NCBI RefSeq assembly: GCF_007049795.1
Contig: NZ_SCFY01000014.1
Coordinates: forward strand, 109,880-173,879
Direction of reading: 5' to 3'
Length of the DNA: 64,000 bases
Source: Ectopseudomonas mendocina
GTDB taxonomy: Bacteria > Pseudomonadota > Gammaproteobacteria > Pseudomonadales > Pseudomonadaceae
Shown here: positions 36,053 to 45,506 of the stretch, piece after piece
Layout: every line of letters begins with the position of its first letter
Position numbering within the stretch: the stretch's first letter is position 1
Position numbers and translations under genes: made by a program
Notes under the pieces: model-generated
What the model saw: the letters and a program-made list of their open reading frames with translations, nothing else
What the model was told of the DNA's origin: nothing
Databases searched by the model: none

Positions 36053-36502
36053 TCAGGGCTCGCCACGGTCTATCAAGCGCTGCGCCAGCTCGTCGAGCAG
36101 TTTTTGTTCGCGCTTGTCCTCGGCCAATCGGGCTTCGTCAATGTAGCGCTGGACCAGTTTGCGCAGACCCTCGAGACGCGCATAGCGCTGCTGCCAAACA
36201 GCACGCACCTTTTCCAGATTGGCGCGGTGCCACTCCAGACTTTGCTGCTGCTGGCCGACCGCGGTTTCAAGCTGTGACAAAAAGCGCTGGTAGTTCATCA
36301 GCCACTGGCCGGAAACGCCCTTGCTGCCCTCACTGATCCACTGCTGCTGGTAGTCGCCACGAAAACGCTCCAGCTCGCCCAGCTTGGCCTCGGCCTGCCC
36401 CACCAGCCCTTGGCAATGCCCGAGCTGGCGCGCGGCCTCGCGCTCGGCCTTTTCTGCCATCTCGACGACCGGCTGCAGACGCTTTGCGCGGCTCAGGCTC
36501 AT
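36053..36502 (-). CDS. fliJ: FliJ, export chaperone-escort coiled-coil protein
   Basis: 149 residues, almost entirely charged helix (KRLQPVVEMAEKAEREAARQ, KREQKLLDELAQRLIDRGE) as in the two-stranded coiled coil of FliJ, which sits in the FliI hexamer and touches FlhA. The ATG at 36502 (MSLSRAKRLQ) is chosen over an upstream start that would lie in the palindromic repeat. Confidence 0.92.
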   Translation of the reverse strand: MSLSRAKRLQPVVEMAEKAEREAARQLGHCQGLVGQAEAKLGELERFRGDYQQQWISEGSKGVSGQWLMNYQRFLSQLETAVGQQQQSLEWHRANLEKVRAVWQQRYARLEGLRKLVQRYIDEARLAEDKREQKLLDELAQRLIDRGEP

Positions 36503-36511
36503 CCGCGCCCC

Positions 36512-36563
36512 GTAGGGCGGGTGCAACCCGCCAGATCGCCCTGGCGGGTTACACCCGCCCTAC
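36512..36563. repeat. Long palindromic repeat between fliI and fliJ
   Basis: Two 23-base arms (36512-36534 and 36541-36563) with only one mismatch enclose ATCGCC. The arm begins GTAGGGCGGGT and carries the half GGCGGGTTACACCCGCC, a REP-like sequence of environmental pseudomonads. A degraded relative (ACCCGCCCTACG) is near 2848-2860. Confidence 0.85.
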
Positions 36564-36572
36564 TGCAACAGG

Positions 36573-37919
36573 TCACTGTCCCAACACCCCGGCCAGCTGC
36601 TCGCGGCTCTGCGCCATTGACACGTTCTCGTCGAGGCCCTGACGCAGGTACTGAGCCATGACCGGCTGACGGGCGATGGCCTGATCGGTATCCGCGTCGC
36701 CGCCCGGAACATAGGCACCGACACTGATCAGATCGCGACTCTGTTGATAGCGCGACCACAACTGCTTGAAACGCTGCGCCTGCTTGAGCTGCTCGGGCGG
36801 AACCACCTGCGGCATGACCCGGCTGATCGAGGACTCGATATCGATAGCGGGATAGTGCCCTTCCTCGGCCAGGCGCCGGGACAGGACGAAGTGCCCGTCG
36901 AGCACACCACGTGCAGCATCGGCGATGGGGTCCTGCTGGTCATCCCCCTCACTCAATACGGTGTAGAACGCGGTGATCGAACCGCCGCCGGCTTCGGCGT
37001 TGCCGGCACGCTCGACCAGTTTGGGCAGCTTGGCGAATACCGACGGTGGGTAGCCCTTGGTCGCTGGCGGCTCACCAATGGCCAGGGCGATTTCGCGTTG
37101 GGCCTGGGCATAGCGGGTCAGCGAATCCATCAACAGCAGAACGTTCTTGCCCTTGTCACGGAAGTACTCGGCGATGCGCGTGCAGTACTGCGCGGCGCGC
37201 AGACGCATCAACGGCGCCTCGTCGGCCGGCGAAGCGACCACCACAGAACGCTTGAGGCCTTCCTCGCCGAGGATCTCGTCGATGAACTCCTTGACCTCAC
37301 GCCCGCGCTCACCGATCAGGCCAACCACGATAATTTCGGCCTCGGTGAACCGGGTCATCATGCCCAGCAACACGGACTTGCCCACGCCGGTACCGGCGAA
37401 CAAGCCCAAGCGCTGGCCACGCCCTACGGTGAGCAAGCCATTAATCGAACGAATACCAACGTCCAGGGGCTGGCTGATGGGATCGCGGTTGAGCGGGTTG
37501 ATGGCAGGGCCATCCATCGGCACCCAGTCCTCGGCCTTCATCCCGCCCTTGCCATCCAGGGCGCGGCCGGTGCCGTCGAGCACTCGGCCCAGCATGGACA
37601 TGCCCATGGGCAAACGCCCGGCATCGGGTAGCGGCACCACGCGTGCGCCAGGCGCAATACCAGCCAGACTGCCCGCCGGCATCAGATAGATCTTGCCCCC
37701 GGAGAAACCCATCACCTCGGCCTCGACCTGAACCGGATGGTAGCTGTCTTCGTTGATGACCAGGCAGCGACTGCCTATGGCTGCGCGCAGCCCTTCAGCC
37801 TCCAGGGTAAGACCCACCATGCGTAACAGGCGGCCTTCAAGTATGGGCTGGCTGGGCAAGCTGATCGCATCGCTGTAGCCCTCCAGACGCCGGGCAAAGC
37901 TCACGCGATCAACGCGCAT
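36573..37919 (-). CDS. fliI: FliI, flagellum-specific export ATPase
   Basis: 448 residues, related to F1-beta: Walker [18 protein letters not shown], the segment [17 protein letters not shown], and Walker [21 protein letters not shown]. The ATG at 37919 gives the family N-terminus ([12 protein letters not shown]) and overlaps fliH by 11 bases; the frame is open 19 codons further upstream. Confidence 0.96.
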   Translation of the reverse strand: MRVDRVSFARRLEGYSDAISLPSQPILEGRLLRMVGLTLEAEGLRAAIGSRCLVINEDSYHPVQVEAEVMGFSGGKIYLMPAGSLAGIAPGARVVPLPDAGRLPMGMSMLGRVLDGTGRALDGKGGMKAEDWVPMDGPAINPLNRDPISQPLDVGIRSINGLLTVGRGQRLGLFAGTGVGKSVLLGMMTRFTEAEIIVVGLIGERGREVKEFIDEILGEEGLKRSVVVASPADEAPLMRLRAAQYCTRIAEYFRDKGKNVLLLMDSLTRYAQAQREIALAIGEPPATKGYPPSVFAKLPKLVERAGNAEAGGGSITAFYTVLSEGDDQQDPIADAARGVLDGHFVLSRRLAEEGHYPAIDIESSISRVMPQVVPPEQLKQAQRFKQLWSRYQQSRDLISVGAYVPGGDADTDQAIARQPVMAQYLRQGLDENVSMAQSREQLAGVLGQ

Positions 37920-38709
37920 CGTCGCGATCCAGGTCCAGATTGATGTCCGCTTCCGGCGGCTGGGTACTCTGCGCACGCTGCTGTTCGAACAATTGCTTGA
38001 GTGCCTGCGCCATGCGCGTCTCGACGCTGGCGTCGATCTGGCTGTGTTCCGACTCGATGCGGCAGCCGCCAGGCAGCAGGCTGTCGTCCTCGAGAATGCG
38101 CCAGCTCTCCTCGTGACGCTCGCGTAGCGCCTTGATCGTTTCGAAGTCCTGCGGGTTGACCTGAATACGGACGTTGTCCGCCCCCATCGGCAGCAGCTTG
38201 AGCGCCTCGCGCAGGACCTGACGAATCTGGCTGGAATCGGTTTTCAGCTCGCGCTGAATCACCTCGCGCACCATATGGCTGACCAGGCGCACCATGGCCA
38301 CTTCCATTTGCTGATCCTGCTCGGCAATCGGCTCGAGCAACTGCGTCATGAGTTTTTCCAGGCTGCCGACCTTCAGCGCCAAGGCCGCGTCGGCCTCTTG
38401 CTTGGCTTTGATCTGGCCAGCGTGAAAGCCGTCCTTCTCGCCCGTGGCGAAGCCTTCGTTATAGGCATCCTGGCGAATGGCTTCGAGTTCATCGAGCGTC
38501 AGTGGTTTGACATCTTCGAGTGCGACCTCTTCGACCTGTGCGGCGTCCTGCTGCTCGGATTCAGCTGGAGGCTGCATATGTTCTTCAGCAGCGGCCTCGG
38601 CTTCTGCCGGTTCGTCACCCGGCGCGTCGAAGCTGGGCAGCGCCCAGCGATCGAACGTGCCGAGATCCTTGGCGCGAATCAGCTCGCTCTCAGGCTCCTT
38701 GGCAGCCAT
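37909..38709 (-). CDS. fliH: FliH, negative regulator/stator of FliI
   Basis: 266 residues: an acidic, Gln/Glu-rich N-terminus, a coiled-coil centre ([20 protein letters not shown]) and a C-terminal V-type-ATPase E/FliH domain ([20 protein letters not shown]). It docks FliI to FliN. Its start lies immediately beside the terminal repeat of an inserted element, so the ribosome binding region is provided by that element (GAATAGACCCTG before ATG) and looks weak. Confidence 0.94.
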   Translation of the reverse strand: MAAKEPESELIRAKDLGTFDRWALPSFDAPGDEPAEAEAAAEEHMQPPAESEQQDAAQVEEVALEDVKPLTLDELEAIRQDAYNEGFATGEKDGFHAGQIKAKQEADAALALKVGSLEKLMTQLLEPIAEQDQQMEVAMVRLVSHMVREVIQRELKTDSSQIRQVLREALKLLPMGADNVRIQVNPQDFETIKALRERHEESWRILEDDSLLPGGCRIESEHSQIDASVETRMAQALKQLFEQQRAQSTQPPEADINLDLDRDDAR

Positions 38710-38710
38710 C

Positions 38711-38976
38711 AGGGTCTATTCTCGTTTCGACGCGAGCCGCGTTGCTGCGCCAAATGGCGCCAGGCAAGGCGCGGGACGCAGGGAATGGTTGCTCCCTTGC
38801 CAAGTCCCGCAACACAGCATGGCGCCATTTGCCGCGCAACCCGGAGGGCCGGGCCAGTTTTTGCGCGCTGCGGCGTTATTCGTCGCTCATTTGGAATGAC
38901 CAAACTTCTCTCCTCATGCCTTGCCCCGCGCAAAAACTGGCTCCGGCGCGGCCGTGGCGAAACGGGAATAGACCCT
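38711..38976. mobile_element. 266-bp MITE-like nested inverted-repeat element between fliG and fliH
   Basis: Terminal inverted repeats of 19 bases (AGGGTCTATTCTCGTTTCG at 38711-38729; its complement at 38958-38976, one mismatch) enclose two further palindromes: AAATGGCGCCA at 38752-38762 and 38820-38830, and GCCAGTTTTTGCGCG at 38853-38867 with its exact complement at 38927-38941. It has no credible coding capacity. It ends one base before the fliG stop and one base before the fliH start, so it fills the whole intergenic space. No target-site duplication is obvious. Confidence 0.75.
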
Positions 38977-38977
38977 G

Positions 38978-39994
38978 TCAAACCATCTCCTCGCCACCCT
39001 TGCCGCCAAGCACGATCTCTCCGGCTTCGGCCATGCGCCGGGCGATGGTGAGAATTTCCTTCTGCGCCCCTTCGACATCGCTGACGCGCACCGGCCCCTT
39101 GGCCTCCAGGTCGTCACGCAGCAGCTCGGCCGCACGTTTGGACATGTTCTTGAAGACCTTGTCCTTGATCGCCTCGTCGGCCCCCTTGAGCGCCAGTACC
39201 AGCACCTCGGACGAGACCTCGCGCATCAGCGCCTGGATGCCACGGTCGTCGACATCGGCCAGGTTGTCGAAAACGAACATGAGGTCTTCGATCTGTGTCG
39301 ACAGGTCTTCGTCCACTTCGCGGATGGAGTCCATCAGTTGACCTTCCACCGAGCTGTCGAGGAAGTTCATGATGTCCGCCGCACGCTTGACGCCGCCCAT
39401 GGCGGCGCGCGTGGTGTTGGCGCTGCCGGAGAACTGCTTCTCCAGGATCTGGTTGAGTTCCCTGAGCGCGGACGGTTGCACGGTATTGAGCGAGGACACG
39501 CGCAGGATGATGTCCAGGCGCACCTTGTGGTCGAAATGGCTGAGCACTTCGCCGGCCTGGTCAGGATCGAGATAGGCGACGACGATGGCCTGGATCTGCG
39601 GGTGCTCGTAGCGAATCACGTCGGCAACAGCACGCGGCTCCATCCACTTGAGGCTGTCCAGGCCACTGGTGCTGCCGCCCAGCAGGATGCGGTCGATCAG
39701 ATTACCAGCCTTGTCCTCACCCAGCGCAGAGGTGAGCATCTTGCGAATGTAGGCATCGGAACCTACGCCGAGGCTGGTCTGGTCGCCGACGATATCGACG
39801 AACTCGGCCATTACCTGCTCGACCTGCTCGCGATGAATGTTACGCATGCCAGCCATGGCCACACCGACGCGCTGCACCTCTTTCGGCCCGAGGTGACGCA
39901 ACACCTGCGCGGCATCGGTTTCGCCCAGCGAAAGCAGCAGAATCGCGGCCTTGTCGACCTTGTTCAGCTTGGTAGCAGTGCGATTGTCACTCAT
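38978..39994 (-). CDS. fliG: FliG, rotor torque-generating switch protein
   Basis: 338 residues with N, middle and C domains. The middle EHPQ motif (RYEHPQIQAIVVAYL) and the C-terminal torque helix (MFVFDNLADVDDRGIQALMREV, in parts; charged residues contacting stators) are intact. It overlaps fliF by eight bases, and an inserted element follows its stop codon. Confidence 0.96.
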   Translation of the reverse strand: MSDNRTATKLNKVDKAAILLLSLGETDAAQVLRHLGPKEVQRVGVAMAGMRNIHREQVEQVMAEFVDIVGDQTSLGVGSDAYIRKMLTSALGEDKAGNLIDRILLGGSTSGLDSLKWMEPRAVADVIRYEHPQIQAIVVAYLDPDQAGEVLSHFDHKVRLDIILRVSSLNTVQPSALRELNQILEKQFSGSANTTRAAMGGVKRAADIMNFLDSSVEGQLMDSIREVDEDLSTQIEDLMFVFDNLADVDDRGIQALMREVSSEVLVLALKGADEAIKDKVFKNMSKRAAELLRDDLEAKGPVRVSDVEGAQKEILTIARRMAEAGEIVLGGKGGEEMV

Positions 39995-41771
39995 CGGCGT
40001 TGATCCACTCTTTCACGACCTGGGCGACGCGGCCAGGGTCTTCCGCCACTAGGCTCTTGATAGCGTTCAGTTGCGCATCATACCCCTCACTAGGGCTAGG
40101 CAACATGATGCTCTGCGGGCCGCCAAGGCTGACACGGTCATCGGACAGCTCACCATCCAGACCTGCCATCGAGCCAAGCTCCACATCACCGGAGCCTGCC
40201 AGCTCCTTGCCCCTGCCACCGCCGGTGATGTTGTTGAGCACCGGACGCAACACGCCGAACACCAGCACCAGGATGAACAGGACGCCAAGCACCTGCTTGA
40301 CGATGTCCCAGAACCAGGGCTGGGTGTAGAACGGAATATCCGGAATTTCTTCGCCCATCGACGCGGTGAACGCCGTGTTGATCACGCTGACGCTATCGCC
40401 GCGACTGGCATCGAAGCCCACCGAATCCTGAACCAGACGAGTGAAGCGCGCCAGGTCATCGGCGGTCCAAGGCACCCGGCTGCTTTCGCCGGTGGCCGGG
40501 TCGACACGTACCTGGTCGTCCACCACCACCGCCACCGACAGACGACGCAGGCGCCCCTGCTGCTGACGGGTGTAGCTGATGGAACGGTCCAGCTCGAAAT
40601 TACGGGTGGACTGCTCACGCTTGTCGGCCGGATACGGGGCGAGCATCGGCTGGCCGGTGGCCGGATCCATGATCTGCTGACCGTTGGCATCGACCAGCGG
40701 CTGACCAGCCGCTATCGGACCGGCCGGAGCGGCAGCGCCTGCAGCCTGCTGCGGAGCGGCAGCCGGGCCCGGTGGTTGATTGGACAGCGCGCCCGGCACG
40801 CCTTGCGGCGGCAGACTGCTCTGACGCTGCTCGTTGACCTGTTGCTCACTGCGCAGCGCGGGTTGATCCGGATTGAACATTTCGGAAGTGGATTCAACCG
40901 AGCTGAAATCCACATCAGCCGACACTTCGGCCTTGTAGCGACCTGTGCCCAGCACCGGCTGCAAAATGTTGTGCACACGCTGGGTGAACAGCGTTTCCAT
41001 ACGGCGGGTGTAGTCGAACTGCTTGCCAGCCATGGTCAGCTCGGACAGCTCCTGCTGATCGGAAAGCAGATTACCCTTCTGGTCGACAACAGTGACTTGA
41101 CCCTTGTCCAGCTCAGGCACACTGGTCGCCACCAGATTGACGATCGCCATGACCTGACTGGGCTCCAACCCACGTCCCGGGTAAAGCTCGACAAGCACCG
41201 AGGCAGACGGCTTACGCTCGTCACGTACGAAAACGGAAGCCTTGGGCATCGCCAGATGCACGCGCGCTGCTTTGACGTTATTGAGGCTGGCCACCGTGCG
41301 CGCCAACTCGCCTTCAAGGCCGCGGCGATAACGGGTTGCCTCCATGAACTGACTGGTACCCAGACCCTGCTCACGGTCGAGAATTTCAAAACCGACGCTG
41401 TTATCGGTCGGCGCCACGCCAGCGGCAGCCAGGCGCATACGCGCACGGCTCAGATCGTCGGCCTTGACCAGCAACGCGCCGGAGTTGGGCTCGACGGTGT
41501 AGTTGATACCCGCAGCGTTGAGGGTTTCCACCACCTGAGTGGCGTCCATTCCATTGAGGCTGCCATAGAGCGGGCGATAGTCCGGCTGCTGCGACCAGAG
41601 CACCACGGCAAAACCGATAGCCACGCTGGCAGCCAGACCGACCAACAGGCCGAGCTGACGCAGCACCGACATCTCGGCGAGATTTTCCAGGAAGCTAAGG
41701 CCCAGCAGGGGCTTCTTCGGCTCGCCTGACTCGGCCTTGGCCGGTACGTTTGCTACTACTGCTTCAGCCAT
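39987..41771 (-). CDS. fliF: FliF, MS-ring protein
   Basis: 594 residues: two membrane helices (about 37-57 and near 460) flanking a large periplasmic part with ring-building motifs (SVGFEILDREQGLGTSQFMEA, in parts; RVHLAMPKASVFVRD). The periplasmic loop has a Pro/Ala/Gln-rich insertion at about 310-370. The C-terminal tail binds FliG. It lies 10 bases after fliE. Confidence 0.96.
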   Translation of the reverse strand: MAEAVVANVPAKAESGEPKKPLLGLSFLENLAEMSVLRQLGLLVGLAASVAIGFAVVLWSQQPDYRPLYGSLNGMDATQVVETLNAAGINYTVEPNSGALLVKADDLSRARMRLAAAGVAPTDNSVGFEILDREQGLGTSQFMEATRYRRGLEGELARTVASLNNVKAARVHLAMPKASVFVRDERKPSASVLVELYPGRGLEPSQVMAIVNLVATSVPELDKGQVTVVDQKGNLLSDQQELSELTMAGKQFDYTRRMETLFTQRVHNILQPVLGTGRYKAEVSADVDFSSVESTSEMFNPDQPALRSEQQVNEQRQSSLPPQGVPGALSNQPPGPAAAPQQAAGAAAPAGPIAAGQPLVDANGQQIMDPATGQPMLAPYPADKREQSTRNFELDRSISYTRQQQGRLRRLSVAVVVDDQVRVDPATGESSRVPWTADDLARFTRLVQDSVGFDASRGDSVSVINTAFTASMGEEIPDIPFYTQPWFWDIVKQVLGVLFILVLVFGVLRPVLNNITGGGRGKELAGSGDVELGSMAGLDGELSDDRVSLGGPQSIMLPSPSEGYDAQLNAIKSLVAEDPGRVAQVVKEWINADE

Positions 41772-41781
41772 GAATCAACCC

Positions 41782-42111
41782 TCAGACCGGCATCTGCATG
41801 ATGTCTTGATAAGCCTGGACCAGCTTGTTACGCACCTGGGTCATGGCCTGGAAGGATACGCTGGCTTTCTGCGAGGCGATCATCACATCGGTGAGATCGA
41901 CCCCGCTCTGCCCCATCTCGAATGCGGTCGCCAGTTTATTGGAAGCCTGCTGGGTCTCGTTGACCTTATTCACCGCCTGGCCGAGCATTTCCGAGAAACT
42001 CGGCGCCCCTTGCACTGGCTCGCTAGCAGCAGGCTTCTGACGCGCCATGGCCTCAGCCTGCATGGAACGCATTTCCAGCATCAAGCGATTGAATTCGACA
42101 CCTTGGCTCAT
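41782..42111 (-). CDS. fliE: FliE, MS-ring/rod junction protein
   Basis: 109 residues, helical, ending in the conserved [19 protein letters not shown] typical of FliE and of rod-protein C-termini. The ATG at 42111 ([11 protein letters not shown]) gives the family length; the open frame upstream crosses a promoter. It heads fliEFGHIJ. Confidence 0.95.
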   Translation of the reverse strand: MSQGVEFNRLMLEMRSMQAEAMARQKPAASEPVQGAPSFSEMLGQAVNKVNETQQASNKLATAFEMGQSGVDLTDVMIASQKASVSFQAMTQVRNKLVQAYQDIMQMPV

Positions 42112-42164
42112 GACTTCCTCCACTGCCCGCTTTTTGACACTAGCGGCGCTATGCAGGGGTATTT

Positions 42165-42179
42165 GCAACAAGGGTGCCA
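42165..42179 (-). promoter_or_regulatory. Candidate RpoN (sigma-54) promoter of fliEFGHIJ
   Basis: The minus strand reads TGGCACC-CTTG-TTGC followed by A, almost the full consensus, with GG-N10-GC spacing. It is about 53 bases before the fliE ATG. Confidence 0.75.
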
Positions 42180-42236
42180 ACAAAGCGGCTTATGGGAATC
42201 AGATCGGGAACACGCAGATAGATGGGGTAGCCACCG

Positions 42237-42260
42237 TCATCCCCGCGAAGGCGGGGACCC
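42237..42260. repeat. REP-like unit at the 3' end of the GIY-YIG gene
   Basis: The sequence CATCCCCGCGAAGGCGGGGA is a palindromic unit common in Pseudomonas. It overlaps the stop codon of the GIY-YIG gene. Confidence 0.8.
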
Positions 42261-42566
42261 AGCAGCAAGAGAAGAATCACCAACAATCTCTGACCAAAGA
42301 TCGCGCCATTGCGGATTTCGCTCTTCGATCAGGCGCAGCTTCCAGGCACGATTCCATTTCTTGATCGTCTTCTCCCTGGCTATCGCGCCACTCATACTTT
42401 CATGCTGCTCGTACCACACCAGCAACTTCACTCCATAGCGGAGTGTAAAGCCCTCAACGGCTCCCTCTCTATGCTGCCAGACACGCTGCAGCAGATCCGC
42501 TGTAACTCCGGTATAGAGCGTGCCATTACGCTGACTGGCCATAATGTAAACGGCGGGTTGTTTCAT
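42237..42566 (-). CDS. GIY-YIG family nuclease, stand-alone domain
   Basis: 109 residues from the ATG at 42566. The motifs VYIMASQRNGTLYTGVT (GIY-YIG equivalents VYI and LYTGV), the Arg in LLQRVWQH and the downstream acidic/Lys region (REKTIKKWNRAWKLRLIEER) match the small URI/UPF0213-type GIY-YIG proteins. No target is known for this class. The last residues (AAGSPPSRG) and the stop codon are encoded by a REP-like repeat. It interrupts the conserved fleR-fliE interval and is probably a mobile or passenger gene. Confidence 0.85.
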   Translation of the reverse strand: MKQPAVYIMASQRNGTLYTGVTADLLQRVWQHREGAVEGFTLRYGVKLLVWYEQHESMSGAIAREKTIKKWNRAWKLRLIEERNPQWRDLWSEIVGDSSLAAGSPPSRG

Positions 42567-42682
42567 GCTGCAGTCCTTTGCAGATTGGGCCCTCCATAGG
42601 TATGAAGGCCTATTCATCGATCGATTTAGGCCCGAACGAAAAAATCGCTCCTACAAGCCAGGACAACCTTAGCACCGCGGCT

Positions 42683-42776
42683 GGATCCCTGCCTTCGCGG
42701 GGATGACGGTAGCTGCGCCTTCGCGGGGATGACGGCGATGGATCATTCGAGGTCATTCCCGCGAAGGCGGGAACCC
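42683..42776. repeat. Cluster of three REP-like units upstream of the GIY-YIG gene
   Basis: Copies at about 42683-42709, 42715-42735 (both reading CCTTCGCGGGGATGACGG) and 42752-42776 (inverted, CATTCCCGCGAAGGCGGGAA) lie between the fleR stop and the GIY-YIG gene. A further fragment (ATCGCTCCTACAAGCC near 42645) resembles another Pseudomonas repeat. The gap 42567-42819 holds nothing else that I can see. Confidence 0.8.
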
Positions 42777-42819
42777 AGGCAGCGCCCCCCTCCGTCGCAT
42801 CCCCTTCAGCACAGCAACA

Positions 42820-44235
42820 TTAACTGGCGTACAGATAAGCCTCGACATCCATCCCGGCATCTCGCATCTGCGCCAGCTTGTATCGTAGGGTGCGCGGGCT
42901 GATCCCCAGGCGTTCGGCGGCCTCCTTGCGGCGGCCGCGCTCGGCACGCAGGGTGTCGATGATGACCTGAAACTCACGACGACGAAGGTCCTCGCCCAGT
43001 GCGCCGGAATCCACCGCAGCCGGCGGCTCGGCCGGTTGCACCACTGGCGGCGCGACGTTTGTTACGACTGCCAGGCGCGGCGCGGCGCTCTGCACCGTCT
43101 GACCTATGGGTGCGTGCAGGCATAGATCCTGCGCCTGAATCACCCCGCCCTGCTGCAGGATCAGTGCGCGCTGAATGGCGTTGTCCAGCTCACGCACGTT
43201 GCCCGGCCACTGATGCTGCACCAGGCTCTGCGCAGCCGACTCGGACAGACGCACCGGCACCTGATTCATTTTTTTGACGTGCTTGGCCAGCAGCCGCTCG
43301 GCCAGCGGCAGAATATCGGCAGGCCTTTCGCGCAACGGCCGCCAGGCCAAGGGGAAGACCGACAGTCGATAATAGAGGTCCTCGCGGAAGCGTCCTGCGG
43401 CAACCTCGCTAGCCAAGTCACGGTTGCTGGTGGCCAGCACGCGAATATCCAAGTTGATTGGCTTGCGCGCCCCGACCCGTTCCACCTCACGCTCCTGCAG
43501 CACACGCAGCAACTTGGCCTGCAGCCCCAGCGGCATTTCGGAAATCTCGTCGAGCAGGATGGTCCCGCCATCGGCCAGCTCGAACTTGCCCGGCTGAGCG
43601 GTGATCGCACCGGTGAACGCGCCCTTCTCATGCCCGAACAAAGTAGCCTCAAGCATGTTGTCGGGAATCGCCGCACAGTTGATGGCGATGAAAGGCCCAG
43701 AGGCGCGCGGCGACTGCTGATGGATATAACGCGCCAGCACCTCCTTACCGGTCCCCGACTCACCCGTGATCATCACCGTCGAATCACTCTGCGCCACGCG
43801 TGACGCCAACTCCAGCAGCTGCACGCTGGCCGGCTCGAGCGCTACCGGACCATCGCGATCCCCCGCCGTCAATTTACCGAGAGCGTGCTTGGCCACCAGT
43901 TCCAGCAGCGTGCGCGGCTCGAACGGCTTGACCAGATAATCAGCGGCGCCCTGACGAATGGCATCTACCGCCCTCTCTACCGCGCCAAAAGCCGTCATCA
44001 GCAATACCGGCAGTTGCGGATAACAACTACGGATCTTCGCCAGCAGTTGATGACCATCCATACCCGGCATGTTGACGTCGCTAACCACCAGCCCGAACGG
44101 CTCTTCGGTCAACGCGACCAAGGCCGCCTCGGCGCAATCGACGACTCGATAATCATGTCCGCCCAGGCACAGGGTATCGGCCAGGGCTTCGCGCAGCGCG
44201 CGATCGTCTTCAACCAGCAGGACTTTGGCAGCCAT
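42820..44235 (-). CDS. fleR: FleR, RpoN-dependent flagellar response regulator
   Basis: 471 residues: receiver domain (LLVEDDRALREAL; acceptor Asp in LVVSDVNMPGMDG; Lys in YLVKPFE), AAA+ domain with Walker [16 protein letters not shown], the sigma-54 contact loop GAFTGA and Walker B GGTILLDEIS, and a Fis-type helix-turn-helix at the C-terminus (RKEAAERLGISPRTLRYKLA). With FleS it activates class III flagellar genes. It starts three bases after fleS. Confidence 0.96.
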   Translation of the reverse strand: MAAKVLLVEDDRALREALADTLCLGGHDYRVVDCAEAALVALTEEPFGLVVSDVNMPGMDGHQLLAKIRSCYPQLPVLLMTAFGAVERAVDAIRQGAADYLVKPFEPRTLLELVAKHALGKLTAGDRDGPVALEPASVQLLELASRVAQSDSTVMITGESGTGKEVLARYIHQQSPRASGPFIAINCAAIPDNMLEATLFGHEKGAFTGAITAQPGKFELADGGTILLDEISEMPLGLQAKLLRVLQEREVERVGARKPINLDIRVLATSNRDLASEVAAGRFREDLYYRLSVFPLAWRPLRERPADILPLAERLLAKHVKKMNQVPVRLSESAAQSLVQHQWPGNVRELDNAIQRALILQQGGVIQAQDLCLHAPIGQTVQSAAPRLAVVTNVAPPVVQPAEPPAAVDSGALGEDLRRREFQVIIDTLRAERGRRKEAAERLGISPRTLRYKLAQMRDAGMDVEAYLYAS

Positions 44236-44238
44236 GGG

Positions 44239-45453
44239 TTACTCCTGATTCGAGTGAGACGCCGCATCAAGCAGCGGCAGAGAAACGATGGCGCAGGTAC
44301 CACGACCCGCATGCGATTGCAGCAGCAACTGGCCCTGGTGGGCGCGTGCCACAGCCTTGACCACGGCCAGGCCGAGGCCGGTCCCGGTAGTCTTGGTGGT
44401 GAAAAACGGCTCACCCAGGCGCGCCAGGGTTTCCTGACTCATGCCGGGCCCGTTGTCACTGACGCACAGGCGCAACTGGTTGTCGCGGCGGTAAAGATGA
44501 ACCTTCAGACGCGCATCGCGCCCGGCCGCTTGTATGGCGTTATCGATCAGGTTGAGCACGGTGCCGACCAACGTATCGCGGTTGCACAGCAGTTCGCCGT
44601 CACGCACATCGCACTGCCAGCGCACAGCCATATCACCCACGTGCACATCGGCAGCCGCACGTAGCGCGTCGAACAAGACAGGCGGCGACAGACGATCCGG
44701 CAACGGCAGCTCGCCACGGGCAAAGATCAGCATGTCGCGCACCTGATTTTCCAGCTCGTGCAACCGCTCCTTCAAACGCCCGGCGAAGCGCTGCTGCTGT
44801 TCGGCCGGCAGCACCTGTTCATTGAGGTGGCTTGCGTAGAGCAACGCAGCTGAAAGTGGTGTGCGGATCTGATGGGCCAGAGAAGCGACCATGCGCCCCA
44901 GCGCCGATAGCCGTTCATGGCGAGAAAGCTGATCCTGCAGGCGACGGGTTTCCGTCAGGTCGGTCAGCAGCACAAGCTGCCCCGGCTCCCCGTGCAGGGA
45001 ACGCGTTGCGATAGATAGACGGCGGCCGTCGCGCATGGAAATTTCATGACCATCGTCTTCGCGTGGCGCGAAGTTGCGAGCGATAACCTGGCGCCAGAGC
45101 ATACCCACCAAGGGCTGGCCTAGCAGCGCTCGCGCGACGGGGTTGGCCTCGCGCACGACGCCCTGACCGTCGATGACGATCACACCGCCAGGCAACAGAT
45201 CCAGCAGGCTTTGCAGGCGATGGGCCAGGCGCTCCTTCTCCGCCAGTTCCTGCATGCGCTGTGCACTGACCAGCGCCAGTTGCCCCTTCAGCTCATTGAC
45301 CCGCGCCTCAAGCAGGCTGTAGGACTCGCTGAGCTGATTGGACATCTGATTGAACAGGGCAAAGGCCTGCTCCAGTCCCGCGCGGCTGGCTTGTTCGAGC
45401 GGTGCAGAGCCGTTTGGCTCGGCTGACTCGGTAGGACGACGGTTAGCTTCCAT
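44239..45453 (-). CDS. fleS: FleS, flagellar sensor kinase
   Basis: 404 residues, no membrane segment, so cytoplasmic. A helical N-terminus precedes a PAS domain (about 85-180; LLPGGVIVIDGQGVVREANP), a HisKA domain with the His in MVASLAHQIRTPLSAALLYA, and an ATPase domain (N-box NLIDNAIQAAG, G1 VSDNGPGM, G2 GTGLGLAVVKAV). It phosphorylates FleR. A clear RpoN site precedes it, consistent with activation by FleQ. Confidence 0.95.
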   Translation of the reverse strand: MEANRRPTESAEPNGSAPLEQASRAGLEQAFALFNQMSNQLSESYSLLEARVNELKGQLALVSAQRMQELAEKERLAHRLQSLLDLLPGGVIVIDGQGVVREANPVARALLGQPLVGMLWRQVIARNFAPREDDGHEISMRDGRRLSIATRSLHGEPGQLVLLTDLTETRRLQDQLSRHERLSALGRMVASLAHQIRTPLSAALLYASHLNEQVLPAEQQQRFAGRLKERLHELENQVRDMLIFARGELPLPDRLSPPVLFDALRAAADVHVGDMAVRWQCDVRDGELLCNRDTLVGTVLNLIDNAIQAAGRDARLKVHLYRRDNQLRLCVSDNGPGMSQETLARLGEPFFTTKTTGTGLGLAVVKAVARAHQGQLLLQSHAGRGTCAIVSLPLLDAASHSNQE

Positions 45454-45506
45454 CTGCTTCTCTCGTACGACGTACCGTCAGAAGACGGTCAGATACAAGA
45501 GCTTTA

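Noticed and set aside
38275..39051. + strand frame running across the element between fliH and fliG
   Set aside because: It overlaps fliH antisense, the palindromic element and fliG antisense. No transposase-like or other domain is visible, so the element was called non-autonomous.
42237..42776. CRISPR-like array at the REP cluster
   Set aside because: Units are palindromic, in both orientations and unevenly spaced, with no unique spacers of constant length and no cas genes; they are REP-type repeats.
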